Positions 50,953 to 60,688 of a DNA stretch of 64,000 nucleotides are shown piece after piece. The position numbers and the translations under genes are program-made. The notes beneath the pieces are model-generated. The model searched no databases. It saw nothing but the letters and a program-made list of their open reading frames with translations, and had not been told where the DNA came from. The stretch comes from Bacillota bacterium (GTDB taxonomy: Bacteria; Bacillota; SHA-98; UBA4971). The stretch spans positions 36,031 to 100,030 of the forward strand of contig JAAZLO010000021.1 of assembly GCA_012689375.1 (NCBI GenBank), given 5' to 3'. How positions within the stretch are numbered: position 1 is the stretch's first letter; each line of letters begins with the position of its first letter.

Positions 50953-51294
50953 TTGGGCGGTTGTTTATTCTGCAGAATTTCAAAAAAGGAATTACCGTCG
51001 GAGATCATATACGAGGATAATGATGTCCTTGCATTTAACGATATTAATCCTCAAGCCCCAATTCACGTGCTTATTATCCCAAAGCGCCATATATCCTTCC
51101 TCTCTGATTTGACTCCGGGAGATAAAGAGATTATGGGTCATGCTATGTTAGTTGCCTCAAAACTTGCCTGCGATTTAGGCATAAATGAAGGGTATAGGGT
51201 TGTAGTGAATTGCGGCGAAGGTGCCGGACAGACTGTTTCCCATATTCATCTGCATCTTCTTGGCGGTAGATTTTTCAAATGGCCTCCAGGTTGA
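50953..51294 (+). CDS. HIT family protein (histidine triad hydrolase)
   Basis: The 113-residue protein has CLFCRISKKELPSEIIYED at its start and the histidine triad HIHLHLLGGRFFKWPPG at its end, typical of Hint-type nucleotide phosphoramidate hydrolases found beside rpsU in Bacillota. The TTG at 50953 follows GAGGTGG; a longer frame to 50878 would overlap mtaB. Confidence 0.93.
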   Translation: MGGCLFCRISKKELPSEIIYEDNDVLAFNDINPQAPIHVLIIPKRHISFLSDLTPGDKEIMGHAMLVASKLACDLGINEGYRVVVNCGEGAGQTVSHIHLHLLGGRFFKWPPG

Positions 51295-51296
51295 CA

Positions 51297-51325
51297 TTGA
51301 CATCGGCTGTTAGCTACTGTATCAT
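51297..51325 (+). promoter_or_regulatory. rpsU promoter
   Basis: TTGACA (51297-51302) and TATCAT (51320-51325) are 17 bases apart. A second TTGACA at 51291 directly abuts it. The leader of about 115 bases to rpsU includes the hairpin GTGGG/CCCAC near 51353. Confidence 0.65.
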
Positions 51326-51444
51326 GACCACAGGTCTTAAAATGCAGGCGTTGTGGGATTCCCCCACCACTTGTAGTAATTAGTCATAGTTGCGATCAAG
51401 TACCGTCGGTGTAAGATTAGTGGTAGCGGGGGGAGGGAGATCAG

Positions 51445-51624
51445 ATGTCTGAAATAAAGGTTGGAAAAAATGAATCTTTGGATAGTGCACTTCGCAGATT
51501 TAGGCGGGAATGTCAAAGGGCCGGTGTATTTGCTGAAGCCCGCAAACATGAACACTATGAAAAACCTAGTGTGCGCAGAAAGAAAAAATCTGAGGCTGCA
51601 CGTAAGAGGAAATTTCGGAGATAA
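51445..51624 (+). CDS. rpsU: 30S ribosomal protein S21
   Basis: The 59-residue basic protein begins [19 protein letters not shown] and ends RKRKFRR, a complete S21. It binds near the 3' end of 16S rRNA and affects initiation. Ribosome-binding site GGGGGGAGGGAG lies just upstream. It is flanked by its own promoter and a hairpin. Confidence 0.96.
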   Translation: MSEIKVGKNESLDSALRRFRRECQRAGVFAEARKHEHYEKPSVRRKKKSEAARKRKFRR

Positions 51625-51638
51625 TTTATGATTTGATG

Positions 51639-51665
51639 TAATGCCCGACTTCATGTCGGGCATTA
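51639..51665 (+). terminator. Hairpin after rpsU
   Basis: TAATGCCCGAC and GTCGGGCATTA form a perfect 11-bp stem with a 5-base loop. The following sequence (CTTAACTA) lacks a U-tract. Confidence 0.65.
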
Positions 51666-51757
51666 CTTAACTATGGAGTGGATTCAGGATTTAATAAAAA
51701 AGTACCTGCTGATACATCGTAGAATTGCTGCTTGTGGTATTGGAGGTGCATAACGGG

Positions 51758-53134
51758 ATGTCACCGGAATATCTCAAAGCTTCAGGATTCAGGAGAGGCA
51801 AGGGATTGGTTTTTCTTATCACCCTTATGATTGGGCTACAGTTAATGCCGAATATAGTTGTAAACGCCCAAATGATGGGTAACTTGCCCCCTGAATATGT
51901 GGTATACGTTGGTGTTATAGAAGGCACAATTGAGCCTGGGCTTGCAGCTTATATTAAAAGACTGATGAGCGAAGCAGAGAGTGCTAATGCAGATGCAGTT
52001 TTGGTAGAAATTAATACATTCGGCGGGCGTGTAGATGCGGCTATAGAAATACGCGACCATATTTTGGGGTTTTCCGGTCAATCAATAGCCTATGTTACAG
52101 GGAGGGCCTGGTCGGCAGGGGCCCTCATTACATTGGCTGCTGAAAAAATTGCTATGCTGCAAACAGCCAGTATAGGGGCAGCTGAGACAATCCCTAAGGA
52201 GGAAAAAGAAATTTCCGCATTAAAAGGGGAGTTCGAGGCCACTGCTGAAAGTCGGGGCCGGGATCCCCAAATTGCCGCTGCCATGGTAGATGCGGATATC
52301 TCTATTGAAGGATTGATCCAGTCAGGGAAGCTTTTGACTTTAACTGCTCAAAAAAGTAAGGAACTTGGGTTTATTGATCTTATTGCATCTTCAAGGGAGG
52401 AAGTCCTGGCGGAATTCGGATTTGAAAATGTCAGAGTGGAGGAGCTGGGTAAAAATTGGGCTGAGAAGCTTGCCCGCTTTCTGACGGATCCTACAGTCAG
52501 CTCTCTTCTCCTCGCTCTGGGTTTCCTCGGACTTTTTGTTGAAGTTACCACCCCGGGATGGGGTGTCCCCGGAACTGCCGGCATTCTTGCCTTGTTTCTG
52601 TTCTTTGGGGGAAGGTTAGTGGTGGGCCTCGCAAGCTGGGGAATTATTGGGCTGTTCATTTTAGGTTTTGTTTTACTTCTTATCGAAGTATTTTTAATTC
52701 CGGGATTCGGCATAACCGGTATAAGCGGTATAATTTCAATTTTTGCCTCCCTTGCGCTTAGTTTTAGGAATGTCCGGGAGGCATCCTTTGCAATTTCTTT
52801 TGCTACAATAATCTCTGTTTTAGTTGTTATTGTTATAGCAAGGCGGTTGGGAAAATCGAAAGCATTTGGTAAATTAATTCTAAAAACCGCTGAACATACT
52901 AAAGATGGCTACACAGCGGCTCCTATAAGGCACGATTATGTAGGAAAAACTGGACGTACACTTACTTTTATGAGGCCAAGCGGTACAATTATTATAGACG
53001 GAGAACGGATTGACGCCGTGACGGAAGGGGACTTCCTAGAGAAGGGATGCGAAGTTAAAGTAATTAAAGTGGAGGGCCCAAGGCTGGTGGTAAGGGCCTT
53101 TTCACCGAATAATGAAGGGGGTAAGCAGACATGA
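51758..53134 (+). CDS. NfeD-like membrane-bound serine protease
   Basis: The 458-residue protein has an N-terminal signal or anchor (about 15-35) and a ClpP-like protease domain with [15 protein letters not shown] and the nucleophile serine in [14 protein letters not shown] near residue 120. Four membrane helices follow (about 250-370), then a C-terminal NfeD OB-fold domain ([18 protein letters not shown]). Its overlap by four bases with floA is the conserved NfeD-flotillin pairing. The ATG at 51758 follows GGAGGTG. Confidence 0.9.
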   Translation: MSPEYLKASGFRRGKGLVFLITLMIGLQLMPNIVVNAQMMGNLPPEYVVYVGVIEGTIEPGLAAYIKRLMSEAESANADAVLVEINTFGGRVDAAIEIRDHILGFSGQSIAYVTGRAWSAGALITLAAEKIAMLQTASIGAAETIPKEEKEISALKGEFEATAESRGRDPQIAAAMVDADISIEGLIQSGKLLTLTAQKSKELGFIDLIASSREEVLAEFGFENVRVEELGKNWAEKLARFLTDPTVSSLLLALGFLGLFVEVTTPGWGVPGTAGILALFLFFGGRLVVGLASWGIIGLFILGFVLLLIEVFLIPGFGITGISGIISIFASLALSFRNVREASFAISFATIISVLVVIVIARRLGKSKAFGKLILKTAEHTKDGYTAAPIRHDYVGKTGRTLTFMRPSGTIIIDGERIDAVTEGDFLEKGCEVKVIKVEGPRLVVRAFSPNNEGGKQT

Positions 53135-54141
53135 CAGGTGCAGGCGCATTTAGTGTTCTTTTTCTTCCTATCCTTATTATTGTTTTGTTGCTTGTGTTAT
53201 TGAATTTTGTACCTGTTGGATTATGGATTTCCGCGTTAGCATCAGGAGTACAAGTAGGTATCGTTACCTTGATAGGGATGCGCCTCCGGCGTGTTCCCCC
53301 TACAAAAATAATCCTTCCCCTGATTAAGGCAGTTAAAGCAGGATTAAGTGTTAGTGTGGATAAACTTGAGGCTCATTTCCTTGCAGGCGGTAATGTAGAT
53401 AGGGTAATTGATGCCCTTATTGCGGCCCAAAGGGCTGAAATCGGGCTCTCTTTCGAACGATCTGCAGCCATTGATTTGGCGGGCAGGAATGTTCTTGAAG
53501 CGGTCCAAATGAGTGTGAATCCAAAAGTAATTGAGACTCCGATAGTGGCTGCAGTTGCGAAAGACGGCATTGAACTTAAGGCTAAAGCCCGGGTGACAGT
53601 GCGTGCTAATATTAAGAGGCTGGTAGGCGGTGCGGGTGAGGCTACTATTATTGCGAGGGTAGGCGAAGGTATAGTAACCACTGTGGGTTCAGCTGAAAGT
53701 CATAAGGAGGTCCTGGAAAACCCTGATAAGATCTCTAGGACTGTACTTAATAAAGGGCTTGATGCAGGGACAGCCTTTGAGATCCTTTCTATTGATATTG
53801 CTGATGTGGATGTTGGGCGGAACATAGGGGCAAGACTTCAGATGGATCAGGCGGAAGCCGATAAAAATATTGCCCAGGCAAAGGCTGCCGAAAGAAGATT
53901 TGCAGCTCTTGCCCTTGAACAAGAAATGAAGGCCATGGTTCAGGAAATGCGGGCGAAGGTCGTGGAAGCTGAGGTTCAGGTGCCTCTTGCACTTTCTGAG
54001 GCCCTCCGTGGCGGTAAGCTTGGGGCTATAGACTATTATCAGCTTCAAAACCTACTTGCAGACACCCGTATGAGGGAGACTATTGCAGGTACGCCTGAAA
54101 TGCCCGGTATGCCTGAAGATGCAGGGGAGGGGAAGAAGTAA
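53131..54141 (+). CDS. floA: FloA, flotillin-like membrane-microdomain protein
   Basis: FloA (YqfA) oligomerises on membranes and marks microdomains. The 336-residue product has an N-terminal membrane hairpin (about 8-55), the PHB/SPFH-like domain with [15 protein letters not shown], and a long C-terminal helical region rich in A/E/R/K (about 240-310) ending in a short Gly/Pro-rich tail. The 4-base overlap with the NfeD protease gene indicates a shared operon. Confidence 0.95.
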   Translation: MTGAGAFSVLFLPILIIVLLLVLLNFVPVGLWISALASGVQVGIVTLIGMRLRRVPPTKIILPLIKAVKAGLSVSVDKLEAHFLAGGNVDRVIDALIAAQRAEIGLSFERSAAIDLAGRNVLEAVQMSVNPKVIETPIVAAVAKDGIELKAKARVTVRANIKRLVGGAGEATIIARVGEGIVTTVGSAESHKEVLENPDKISRTVLNKGLDAGTAFEILSIDIADVDVGRNIGARLQMDQAEADKNIAQAKAAERRFAALALEQEMKAMVQEMRAKVVEAEVQVPLALSEALRGGKLGAIDYYQLQNLLADTRMRETIAGTPEMPGMPEDAGEGKK

Positions 54142-54144
54142 GTT

Positions 54145-54669
54145 ATGGACGCTCTTTTTGCAGTAGTCCTTGTAATTTATATCCTTTCCGCAGTGATCCA
54201 GGCTTTGGCAGGAAAAAACGCACGAAAAAAACAAAAGGGGGCGGGTGAGCCGTGGCCCCAGATCGATTTTCCCGAGGAGGATTCGGTTCCCTTTCCTTTC
54301 GAAGATGTGCCAGGCGGGGAATACGAAGAGGAATACGGGGAAGAGCCGTTTATTTCTGATCCGGAATATGTGGACTCTGGTTTAGAGCCTGTTGATTATT
54401 ACATTGATGAAAAAGTGAGGCCGTGGGAGGATAAGGCTTGGGGAAGCCTTGGTACCGATATAAAGGAACAAAGTGCTGAGGGACTTGATAATGACGAATT
54501 TTATCGGCTTTCATGGGATGGCGGTTTATCAGAGGATACTGATAGTACAGGGTTAATGGATGAGGATATTAAGGTGCTTATTACCAGGCCTGCAATTATT
54601 CAAGGTATTATCATGAGTGAGATCCTAAAACGCCCGAAAAGGTTTTTACATTACCGGAGTAGCCGGTAA
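54145..54669 (+). CDS. Hypothetical acidic membrane-anchored protein in the floA operon
   Basis: The 174-residue product has one N-terminal membrane helix (about 3-20), a basic cluster (KNARKKQKG), then a long acidic, low-complexity region (EDVPGGEYEEEYGEEP and similar) and a C-terminal basic end (LKRPKRFLHYRSSR). I do not recognise the family. It starts 4 bases after floA and probably forms the third gene of that operon, where a YqfB-like gene is found in some Bacillota. Confidence 0.75.
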   Translation: MDALFAVVLVIYILSAVIQALAGKNARKKQKGAGEPWPQIDFPEEDSVPFPFEDVPGGEYEEEYGEEPFISDPEYVDSGLEPVDYYIDEKVRPWEDKAWGSLGTDIKEQSAEGLDNDEFYRLSWDGGLSEDTDSTGLMDEDIKVLITRPAIIQGIIMSEILKRPKRFLHYRSSR

Positions 54670-54698
54670 TAATTGAATCTTAAATATTGTTCTGGTGG

Positions 54699-54726
54699 GG
54701 CGACTGTTTAAATAGCGGTCGCCTTT
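54699..54726 (+). terminator. Terminator after the NfeD-FloA operon
   Basis: GGCGAC (54699-54704) pairs with GTCGCC (54718-54723), then TTTAT. The rest of the 287-base gap to yqfC holds one more hairpin (TTGTAC/GTACAA, 54731-54752) and no gene I can support. Confidence 0.55.
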
Positions 54727-54956
54727 ATAATTGTACGTCGGGGCGGGTACAATCCGGCAAATGAAAACCTCGAATCTACCCGGTAACGGGAAAGAAGTAA
54801 AATAATCACCTACTGATCCCTGATTATTATAGGAAGCAAGTTAAGGAGAGTTTAGGAATAGACTTAATATTGCTAATTATGGTTTTTTTAGTGTCGGCTA
54901 AGTATGTATCCAAAACGTAGAAGCTCTCTTATGTATCGGGAGGGGTTTGTAAGGCA

Positions 54957-55259
54957 GTGAACATTACAAACGGGAAATTCAGATCGGATCGTGCAAAACA
55001 GGAAATTGCCGATTTTTTCGGGCTCCCGAGGGATTCTATTCTTGATGTCCCTAAAATGGTTATTGTGGGGAATGTTGAACTATCTGTAGAGAATCATCTC
55101 GGCATAATTAAGTACACAGCGAATAGTGTTACGATAGCTATACCTCAGGGAAAAGTTACAGTGAGGGGCAAGGACCTTGTCATATCCGGTATAACAAGGA
55201 CTCTAATGGAAATCAGGGGGAGAATTGAATCCTTAGACTTATTACCTGAATCTGATTAA
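54957..55259 (+). CDS. yqfC: Sporulation protein YqfC
   Basis: The 100-residue product is of the YqfC family, a mother-cell, sigma-E-type sporulation protein of unknown biochemical role. Visible are GLPRDSILDVPKMVIVGNVE near residue 22 and a beta-rich C-terminus (VTVRGKDLVISGI). The GTG start follows GGGAGGGG. yqfD follows after 14 bases, the usual pair. Confidence 0.88.
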   Translation: MNITNGKFRSDRAKQEIADFFGLPRDSILDVPKMVIVGNVELSVENHLGIIKYTANSVTIAIPQGKVTVRGKDLVISGITRTLMEIRGRIESLDLLPESD

Positions 55260-55273
55260 GGAGTGGGTTAGGG

Positions 55274-56482
55274 TTGACCCTTCGGAGTTTGTGGTCTCAC
55301 TTCAAGGGGTATGTTATAATTAGAATAACAGGTAAAGCCGTAGAAGATTTCATAAATCAAGCCTATGCAAGTGAAATTGAGCTATGGAATCTTGCGAGAA
55401 TAGATGGAAAATCGGTTCTCACCTGTATTTATTTACAGGATCTCCCGAGAGCCGGGAAAATATTAAAAACTACGAATTGTAAGGGAAGGGTGGAAAGAAG
55501 GGTAGGTCTCCCTTTCCTCATAATGAAACTGGCTAAAAGGAAGGGTTTTATTTTTGGGGCGCTCCTATTCTCTGTTGGCCTTTATGTATTATCATCTTTT
55601 GTATGGTTTATAAGTATAAGCGGATGCGATAAAATCAGCTGTAACGATATAGCCAAGTTTGTTGAAGAACAGGGGATTAAGGTCGGGACACCGAGGGGAA
55701 GGGTGGATCCTGCCTCTTTAGGCAAGGGAATTTTGGCGGAATTTCCAAGCCTCGCTTGGGTGGGAGTAAATATTAAGGGTACAACTGTGAGTATCGAAGT
55801 TTCAGAAAAGACTTTGCCTGAAACAGAACCCGAACTTACACACCTTATAGCATCAGAAGATGCCCTTGTTGTAAATATAATTGTCTTTTCCGGTGAACCT
55901 GCCGTAAACGAGGGGGATACAGTGACGCGTGGTCAAACTTTAATAGAGGGTAGCGTCTGTCCACCTTTGGGATATGAGAAGGATGGCGAGGAAAAGAAGG
56001 AATTTATTAGTGCAAAGGGAGTGGTTATGGGTAGGGTCTGGCGTACATACCGGGATTCCCTCAATTTAATCCGAAGGCTCGAAACTGAAACAGGCGAAAT
56101 AAAAAGGACGGTATACTTTTTTTTAGGTCCATATGAATTTCGGATAGGCCCGAAGGAACCACCTTTTAAGACGTATGTTGAAAAAAGATCGGTGTACGGA
56201 ATCCCATCTCTCGAAGACAACAACGTAAAGTCGGCGGTGCGCTTAACTGTCATAGAATATAAGAAAACGGAAAGATCCATTGAGATTTTAGATAGAAAAG
56301 AAATCCTCGGAGATCTGAGGAAAAAAGCATATATATACATGAAAGCCAAAATGCCGCGTGGGGCTAAAATCCTTGATGAAAGGGAGGACCTTGAATATTC
56401 TGCTGGGGGAGAATGGGTGTACACCCTTACAATAGAAACAATTGAGGATATAGCCCAGGAAATGAGAGAACACCGAAGCTGA
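55274..56482 (+). CDS. yqfD: Sporulation protein YqfD
   Basis: The 402-residue product has an N-terminal cytosolic domain, one membrane helix near residue 95-115 (FIFGALLFSVGLYVLSSFVW), and a large outer domain with a FtsQ/POTRA-like start (SISGCDKISCNDIAKFVEEQ) and a conserved LPETEPE stretch. It is a sporulation protein of unknown biochemical role. It starts at TTG 55274. The phoH gene that usually follows is missing. Confidence 0.9.
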   Translation: MTLRSLWSHFKGYVIIRITGKAVEDFINQAYASEIELWNLARIDGKSVLTCIYLQDLPRAGKILKTTNCKGRVERRVGLPFLIMKLAKRKGFIFGALLFSVGLYVLSSFVWFISISGCDKISCNDIAKFVEEQGIKVGTPRGRVDPASLGKGILAEFPSLAWVGVNIKGTTVSIEVSEKTLPETEPELTHLIASEDALVVNIIVFSGEPAVNEGDTVTRGQTLIEGSVCPPLGYEKDGEEKKEFISAKGVVMGRVWRTYRDSLNLIRRLETETGEIKRTVYFFLGPYEFRIGPKEPPFKTYVEKRSVYGIPSLEDNNVKSAVRLTVIEYKKTERSIEILDRKEILGDLRKKAYIYMKAKMPRGAKILDEREDLEYSAGGEWVYTLTIETIEDIAQEMREHRS

Positions 56483-56499
56483 TTTGGGGGGGATCGTCT

Positions 56500-58674
56500 G
56501 TGTCCGGTCCTGTTCACAGAGGGGGAACAGGAAAACCTGCTTCTCCTGTTGATAAAAATAAAGGAAAGTTTTTGCGGAATCCTATAGTTCAAAGATGGCT
56601 TATCGTAGCCGGGACAGTTATTATATTGACTTTTATATTAGTAAGCGTGCTCATCCCCGGGAGAATCGATATGGAGATAGGCCAGCCGAGTAAGTACGAC
56701 ATTGAAGCCCAAAGAGATATTGTAGATAGGCCTTCAACTGAGCGATTAAAAGAAGAAGCGGGACGCGAGGCAATTAAGGAAGCCAATCTGTCCCAGGCCA
56801 ACTATGATATTAGCCCTGCTGCAAGTATTTCTGCGGAAGATCGTGTGGATCTGATTTTTGGCATTATCCGTAACCAACGTGTGATCATGGCTACTGCTGA
56901 CGGGGGGAGCGGGGATAATTCTGATGAACGGATAAAGTCTTTTGCTTCTAGAATAATGGACAAGATCGAGAACGATTTGGGATTAGAAATTTCAGCGGCG
57001 ACAATCAGAACACTGATGCGTCTTTCTGATAAAGAATTCGATGCTGCCGGGGTAAGTGCTAAGCAAAGCATAGGTTCTATTATGAGAAGGGAAAGGATCA
57101 CTGAGGAAACTTTAGATAACATAAAGAAAAGGGCTGAAGAGGTTATCGATGAGGGATCCGTCCCGGAGAATGTTAAGCCGGCAGTGCTTGAGATAGTCCA
57201 GGCGCAGGTAAGTCCTAATCTGGTACTCAATCCGGATAAAGTTGAAAAAGCACGTGAAATTGCAGAAAAGCAAGTTAAGCCTGTTATGATTCTAAAGGGC
57301 CAGACCATTATAAGGCGGGGTGAAATAGCGACTTCGGATCATATAAATATTCTACATGATTTAGGGCTTCTGGCACCGACTTTTGATGCATTAACCCTTG
57401 GATCCATTGTTTTAATTATAATAATCCTTCTGTCAGGTTTAGGTATTTACCTTTATCTCCACTTAAGGGATGTCTGTAACGATACAAAACTCCTTTTAAT
57501 TTTAGGAACAATAACTGTCCTTACGATATTTTTTACGGCAGTGATTTCATCTATACCATGGGACGGTGCGGGCTTTCTAGTGCCTGTCAGCCTGGGGACG
57601 ATGCTTATTGCCATATTGATTGATTCCCACTTATCGTTGTTGGCAGCCATTGTATTCGGAATCCTAACAGCCATAATCAGCGGGGGCTCTCTTGCTTCTG
57701 CCATTATCGTAATAACATCGGGTATTGCAGGTACATTTGCAGTAACAAAAATATCGGAACGATCTGATTTAATGAGGGCGGGTTTAATAGTCGGCATAAC
57801 AACTGCTTGTGTTATTGCAGCAGCCGGTCCTGTTACAAGAAGTCTTGAGGTTTCACGTATGTGGTATTTAGGTATTGCAAACGGTGTTTTGTCCACCGTA
57901 ATTACAATAGGCGTTTTACCGTTCTTTGAAAATATATTCAAAGTCACCACACCTATTAAGCTCCTTGAGCTTTCCAACCCTAACCAACCTCTCCTGAGAA
58001 AGCTCCTTATGGAAGCCCCGGGTACTTACCACCACAGTATTATTGTAGGGAATCTGGCGGAGGCAGCTGCCGAAGTTATCGGTGCTGATTCACTTCTGGT
58101 TCGGGTTGCTGCATATTACCATGATATCGGCAAAATTAAAAGGCCGTATTTTTTCGTTGAAAATCAACTGATGCAGGATAATCCCCATGATAAGCTGACA
58201 CCGACCCTAAGTACGCTGGTTATAACGTCACATATAAAAGACGGGGTTGATATGGCTGCCCGAGGCGGCCTCCCGGAATCAATCATTAATATTATAAGAG
58301 AGCACCATGGAACGACTCTAGTACCTTACTTTTATCATAAGGCCAGTGAAAATGCTAAAGAGGAACAGGTTAATGAAAAAGATTTTCGATATATCGGGCC
58401 GAAACCGCAAACAAAAGAATCTGCTATCGTTATGGTAGCGGACTCTGTCGAGGCTGCAGTCAGATCTTTGTCTAAACCTACCCCCGGCCGTGTCGAAGGG
58501 GTTATCAGAAAAATAATTAAAGAGAGGCTTGCAGACGGGCAATTTGATGAATGTGATCTGACACTTAGGGATCTAGATGAAATAGCAAATGCTTTTGTAC
58601 GGGTACTTACAGGGATATATCATCCCAGGGTTGAGTACCCTGATACTTTTCAGAAGGACATTGATGCCAAATAA
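56500..58674 (+). CDS. pgpH: PgpH-type HD-domain c-di-AMP phosphodiesterase
   Basis: The 724-residue product has an N-terminal membrane helix (about 30-50), a long extracytoplasmic 7TMR-HDED domain (about 55-280), seven membrane helices (about 290-475) and a cytosolic HD domain. The HD domain shows TYHHSIIVGNLAEAAA, YYHDIGKIKRP and IREHHGTTLVPYFYHKA. It hydrolyses c-di-AMP in Bacillota, controlling osmotic balance. GTG at 56500. It sits before ybeY as usual. Confidence 0.93.
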   Translation: MSGPVHRGGTGKPASPVDKNKGKFLRNPIVQRWLIVAGTVIILTFILVSVLIPGRIDMEIGQPSKYDIEAQRDIVDRPSTERLKEEAGREAIKEANLSQANYDISPAASISAEDRVDLIFGIIRNQRVIMATADGGSGDNSDERIKSFASRIMDKIENDLGLEISAATIRTLMRLSDKEFDAAGVSAKQSIGSIMRRERITEETLDNIKKRAEEVIDEGSVPENVKPAVLEIVQAQVSPNLVLNPDKVEKAREIAEKQVKPVMILKGQTIIRRGEIATSDHINILHDLGLLAPTFDALTLGSIVLIIIILLSGLGIYLYLHLRDVCNDTKLLLILGTITVLTIFFTAVISSIPWDGAGFLVPVSLGTMLIAILIDSHLSLLAAIVFGILTAIISGGSLASAIIVITSGIAGTFAVTKISERSDLMRAGLIVGITTACVIAAAGPVTRSLEVSRMWYLGIANGVLSTVITIGVLPFFENIFKVTTPIKLLELSNPNQPLLRKLLMEAPGTYHHSIIVGNLAEAAAEVIGADSLLVRVAAYYHDIGKIKRPYFFVENQLMQDNPHDKLTPTLSTLVITSHIKDGVDMAARGGLPESIINIIREHHGTTLVPYFYHKASENAKEEQVNEKDFRYIGPKPQTKESAIVMVADSVEAAVRSLSKPTPGRVEGVIRKIIKERLADGQFDECDLTLRDLDEIANAFVRVLTGIYHPRVEYPDTFQKDIDAK

Positions 58675-58720
58675 AAGGATATGACGGAGACAAAGATTGG
58701 GAATTTGGGGGGTAAAAAGA

Positions 58721-59167
58721 TTGCCCGTAGAAATATCAAACCTCCAGACGGTTCTTGAACTGACAACGGAGATGTATGATACATCGGTAAAGGCAGCATT
58801 GGAGTGTCTCAGGCATGAAAATGTAAATCCGGAAGAGGTAGAAATAAGTATTGCTTTTGTTGATGATTTATATATTGCAGAATTGAATAAAAAATACAGG
58901 GGAGTGAAAGGCCCCACTGATGTTCTTTCGTTTCCTATGGACAGCCCTGATATTCCCGGGAATGATCCTGTACCCCTCGGGGATATTGTAATTTCCCTGG
59001 AGACCCTAGACAGAAACACTACTCAATCAGGGGGAATGCTGAATCATCTGGCGCTCCTTGTTGTCCATGGCCTTTTGCATCTTTTAGGTTATGATCATAA
59101 GACTGACGGGGATGCCAAAGTTATGGAAAAACATGAGGAACAAATACTTGCAGACGTTTTCCGATAA
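58721..59167 (+). CDS. ybeY: YbeY, endoribonuclease for rRNA maturation
   Basis: YbeY is a zinc metalloenzyme in 16S rRNA 3' maturation and ribosome quality control. The 148-residue product has the zinc motif HGLLHLLGYDH near residue 113 and the family strand YRGVKGPTDVLSFPMD. The TTG at 58721 is placed by TTGGGGGG upstream; an ATG-like start at 58697 lies before it. It lies between pgpH and dgkA, the conserved order. Confidence 0.94.
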   Translation: MPVEISNLQTVLELTTEMYDTSVKAALECLRHENVNPEEVEISIAFVDDLYIAELNKKYRGVKGPTDVLSFPMDSPDIPGNDPVPLGDIVISLETLDRNTTQSGGMLNHLALLVVHGLLHLLGYDHKTDGDAKVMEKHEEQILADVFR

Positions 59168-59215
59168 ATGGTCTCCATAAAGTGGCATTTCATATGAGAA
59201 TTGGGGGATCCGACG

Positions 59216-59596
59216 GTGAAGACGCGCTCTTTGAGTGAGAGCTTCCGATGTGCTGTTCATGGGGTGGTTTTTGTCTTCCGAACCGAAAGGAATATGATGC
59301 TGCATTTTTTTGCTGCTGTACTAGTTCTTGTAGTTGCAGCTCTTATCGAAGTGACTCTTTTAGAGTTTCTATGTTTAATCTTGACAATATCCCTTGTTCT
59401 TATATGCGAGATGATTAATACTGCCCTTGAGATCCTGTGTGACGTAATATGTGCCGGTTTAGAGCCGAGAATAAAAAGGATAAAAGACATAGCTGCAGGT
59501 GCTGTATTGATTAGCGCAGTTTCAGCTGTTCTTGTAGGAGGGGCCGTGTTTGGGCCGCGGATTATTTTGCAAATAAAATGGATATTCAGGATATAA
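59216..59596 (+). CDS. dgkA: Diacylglycerol/undecaprenol kinase DgkA
   Basis: The 126-residue integral membrane kinase has three helices and the signature CEMINTALEILCD near residue 63. In Gram-positive bacteria the substrate is usually undecaprenol, feeding cell-wall lipid carrier pools. GTG at 59216 follows TTGGGGGAT. In most Clostridia cdd is next; here two DUF881 genes are inserted before it. Confidence 0.93.
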   Translation: MKTRSLSESFRCAVHGVVFVFRTERNMMLHFFAAVLVLVVAALIEVTLLEFLCLILTISLVLICEMINTALEILCDVICAGLEPRIKRIKDIAAGAVLISAVSAVLVGGAVFGPRIILQIKWIFRI

Positions 59597-59641
59597 GTGG
59601 GGTTACTCTTTGATTTAATTGTGAATAAGGAGGCTTAAAGT

Positions 59642-60688
59642 GTGAAAGAGTCTTCCCCTACCGGTATAAAGATACTTATGACCTTTCTTGTTATAGTAAT
59701 GGTAGGAAATGTGCTTATCCTTGCCAGATCTCTTGAACTTTTAAGGTTCCCCGGGGAAATCACAGATACTGAGGTGGTCCGGGGGGGTGCAAGGGTACTT
59801 GCGGCCTATTATGAAAAAACTATTGCTGATGCGGGGCTCTCCAGGAATTCTGCAGTTAGGGATGCTCTTGCAAAGTTTAAGTTCGAAGTAGAGCAGGCAG
59901 GCAGCGGCGAGGAGATTGCCCAGGTAATTTGGGCATATGGGAGAACCGTGCAGGATGTAATTGCCAGGGAGGAAGAAAATTTACGTAGGGAATTCGTACT
60001 TTGGGTAGTAAACCAAGATCCTGTCATCAAAGAAGCGGCTGACAGAACTATTATTAATGTATCTTTGGGTAAGGATGGTCTTGTATACGTTAATTCGGAA
60101 GGGGCTGCCCTTTCAGAAACGACGGTCACCAGGTTAACCCATGATCCCAGTGTAAGTAAGCTTTCCCAGCCTGTGGACATTGAAGTAATGGATGGGAAAG
60201 CCCAGCTATTGACACCGCGCACAATACAGGATGCCATGAGAGTTCTCCAAAGTGAGATAATAACCCTCCGTGCCAATCTTGAGAACCTGAGAAAAACAGC
60301 AGGTTACAGCGAATTAGAAGGGCAGGGTATAACAGTCCAAATATATGATGCCCGCAGTGGGGCGTATTTGCAGGACGAAGTAGTGCAAGAAAAAGATGTT
60401 AGGGATATGATTAATGAGTTATTCTCTGCAGGTGCTGTGGGGATCGAGGTAGGGGGCAGGCGCCTCATTGCCACATCCTCCATAAGAAGTGCAGGCCCTC
60501 TTCTCCTTGTAGATCAACAGCCAATTTCCGTTAATCCTGTTGTAATTAGGGCGGTAGGAGATCCTGTGTTGCTTGAGAGCAGCTTGGAGCTTATTAAAAA
60601 CAGCCTAAAACCATGGGGTATCCTTGTTGAGGTTGAAAAGGAGGATAACCTGACGCTTTCCGCATTTAGGGGGGAGGGTTTTTGGTAG
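59642..60688 (+). CDS. DUF881 protein, first of a tandem pair
   Basis: The 348-residue protein has an N-terminal membrane helix (about 10-30) and a C-terminal DUF881 domain. A coiled-coil segment (ITLRANLENLRKTAGYSELE) leads into GQGITVQIYDA, QEKDVRDMINELFSAGAVGI and a VDQQPISVNPVVIRAVGDP segment. In other Bacillota, DUF881 proteins (YlxW/YlxX type) lie in the division cluster and are predicted cell-surface. Its middle part (about 60-215), absent from the next gene, is unfamiliar. GTG start at 59642 after AAGGAGG. Confidence 0.88.
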   Translation: MKESSPTGIKILMTFLVIVMVGNVLILARSLELLRFPGEITDTEVVRGGARVLAAYYEKTIADAGLSRNSAVRDALAKFKFEVEQAGSGEEIAQVIWAYGRTVQDVIAREEENLRREFVLWVVNQDPVIKEAADRTIINVSLGKDGLVYVNSEGAALSETTVTRLTHDPSVSKLSQPVDIEVMDGKAQLLTPRTIQDAMRVLQSEIITLRANLENLRKTAGYSELEGQGITVQIYDARSGAYLQDEVVQEKDVRDMINELFSAGAVGIEVGGRRLIATSSIRSAGPLLLVDQQPISVNPVVIRAVGDPVLLESSLELIKNSLKPWGILVEVEKEDNLTLSAFRGEGFW

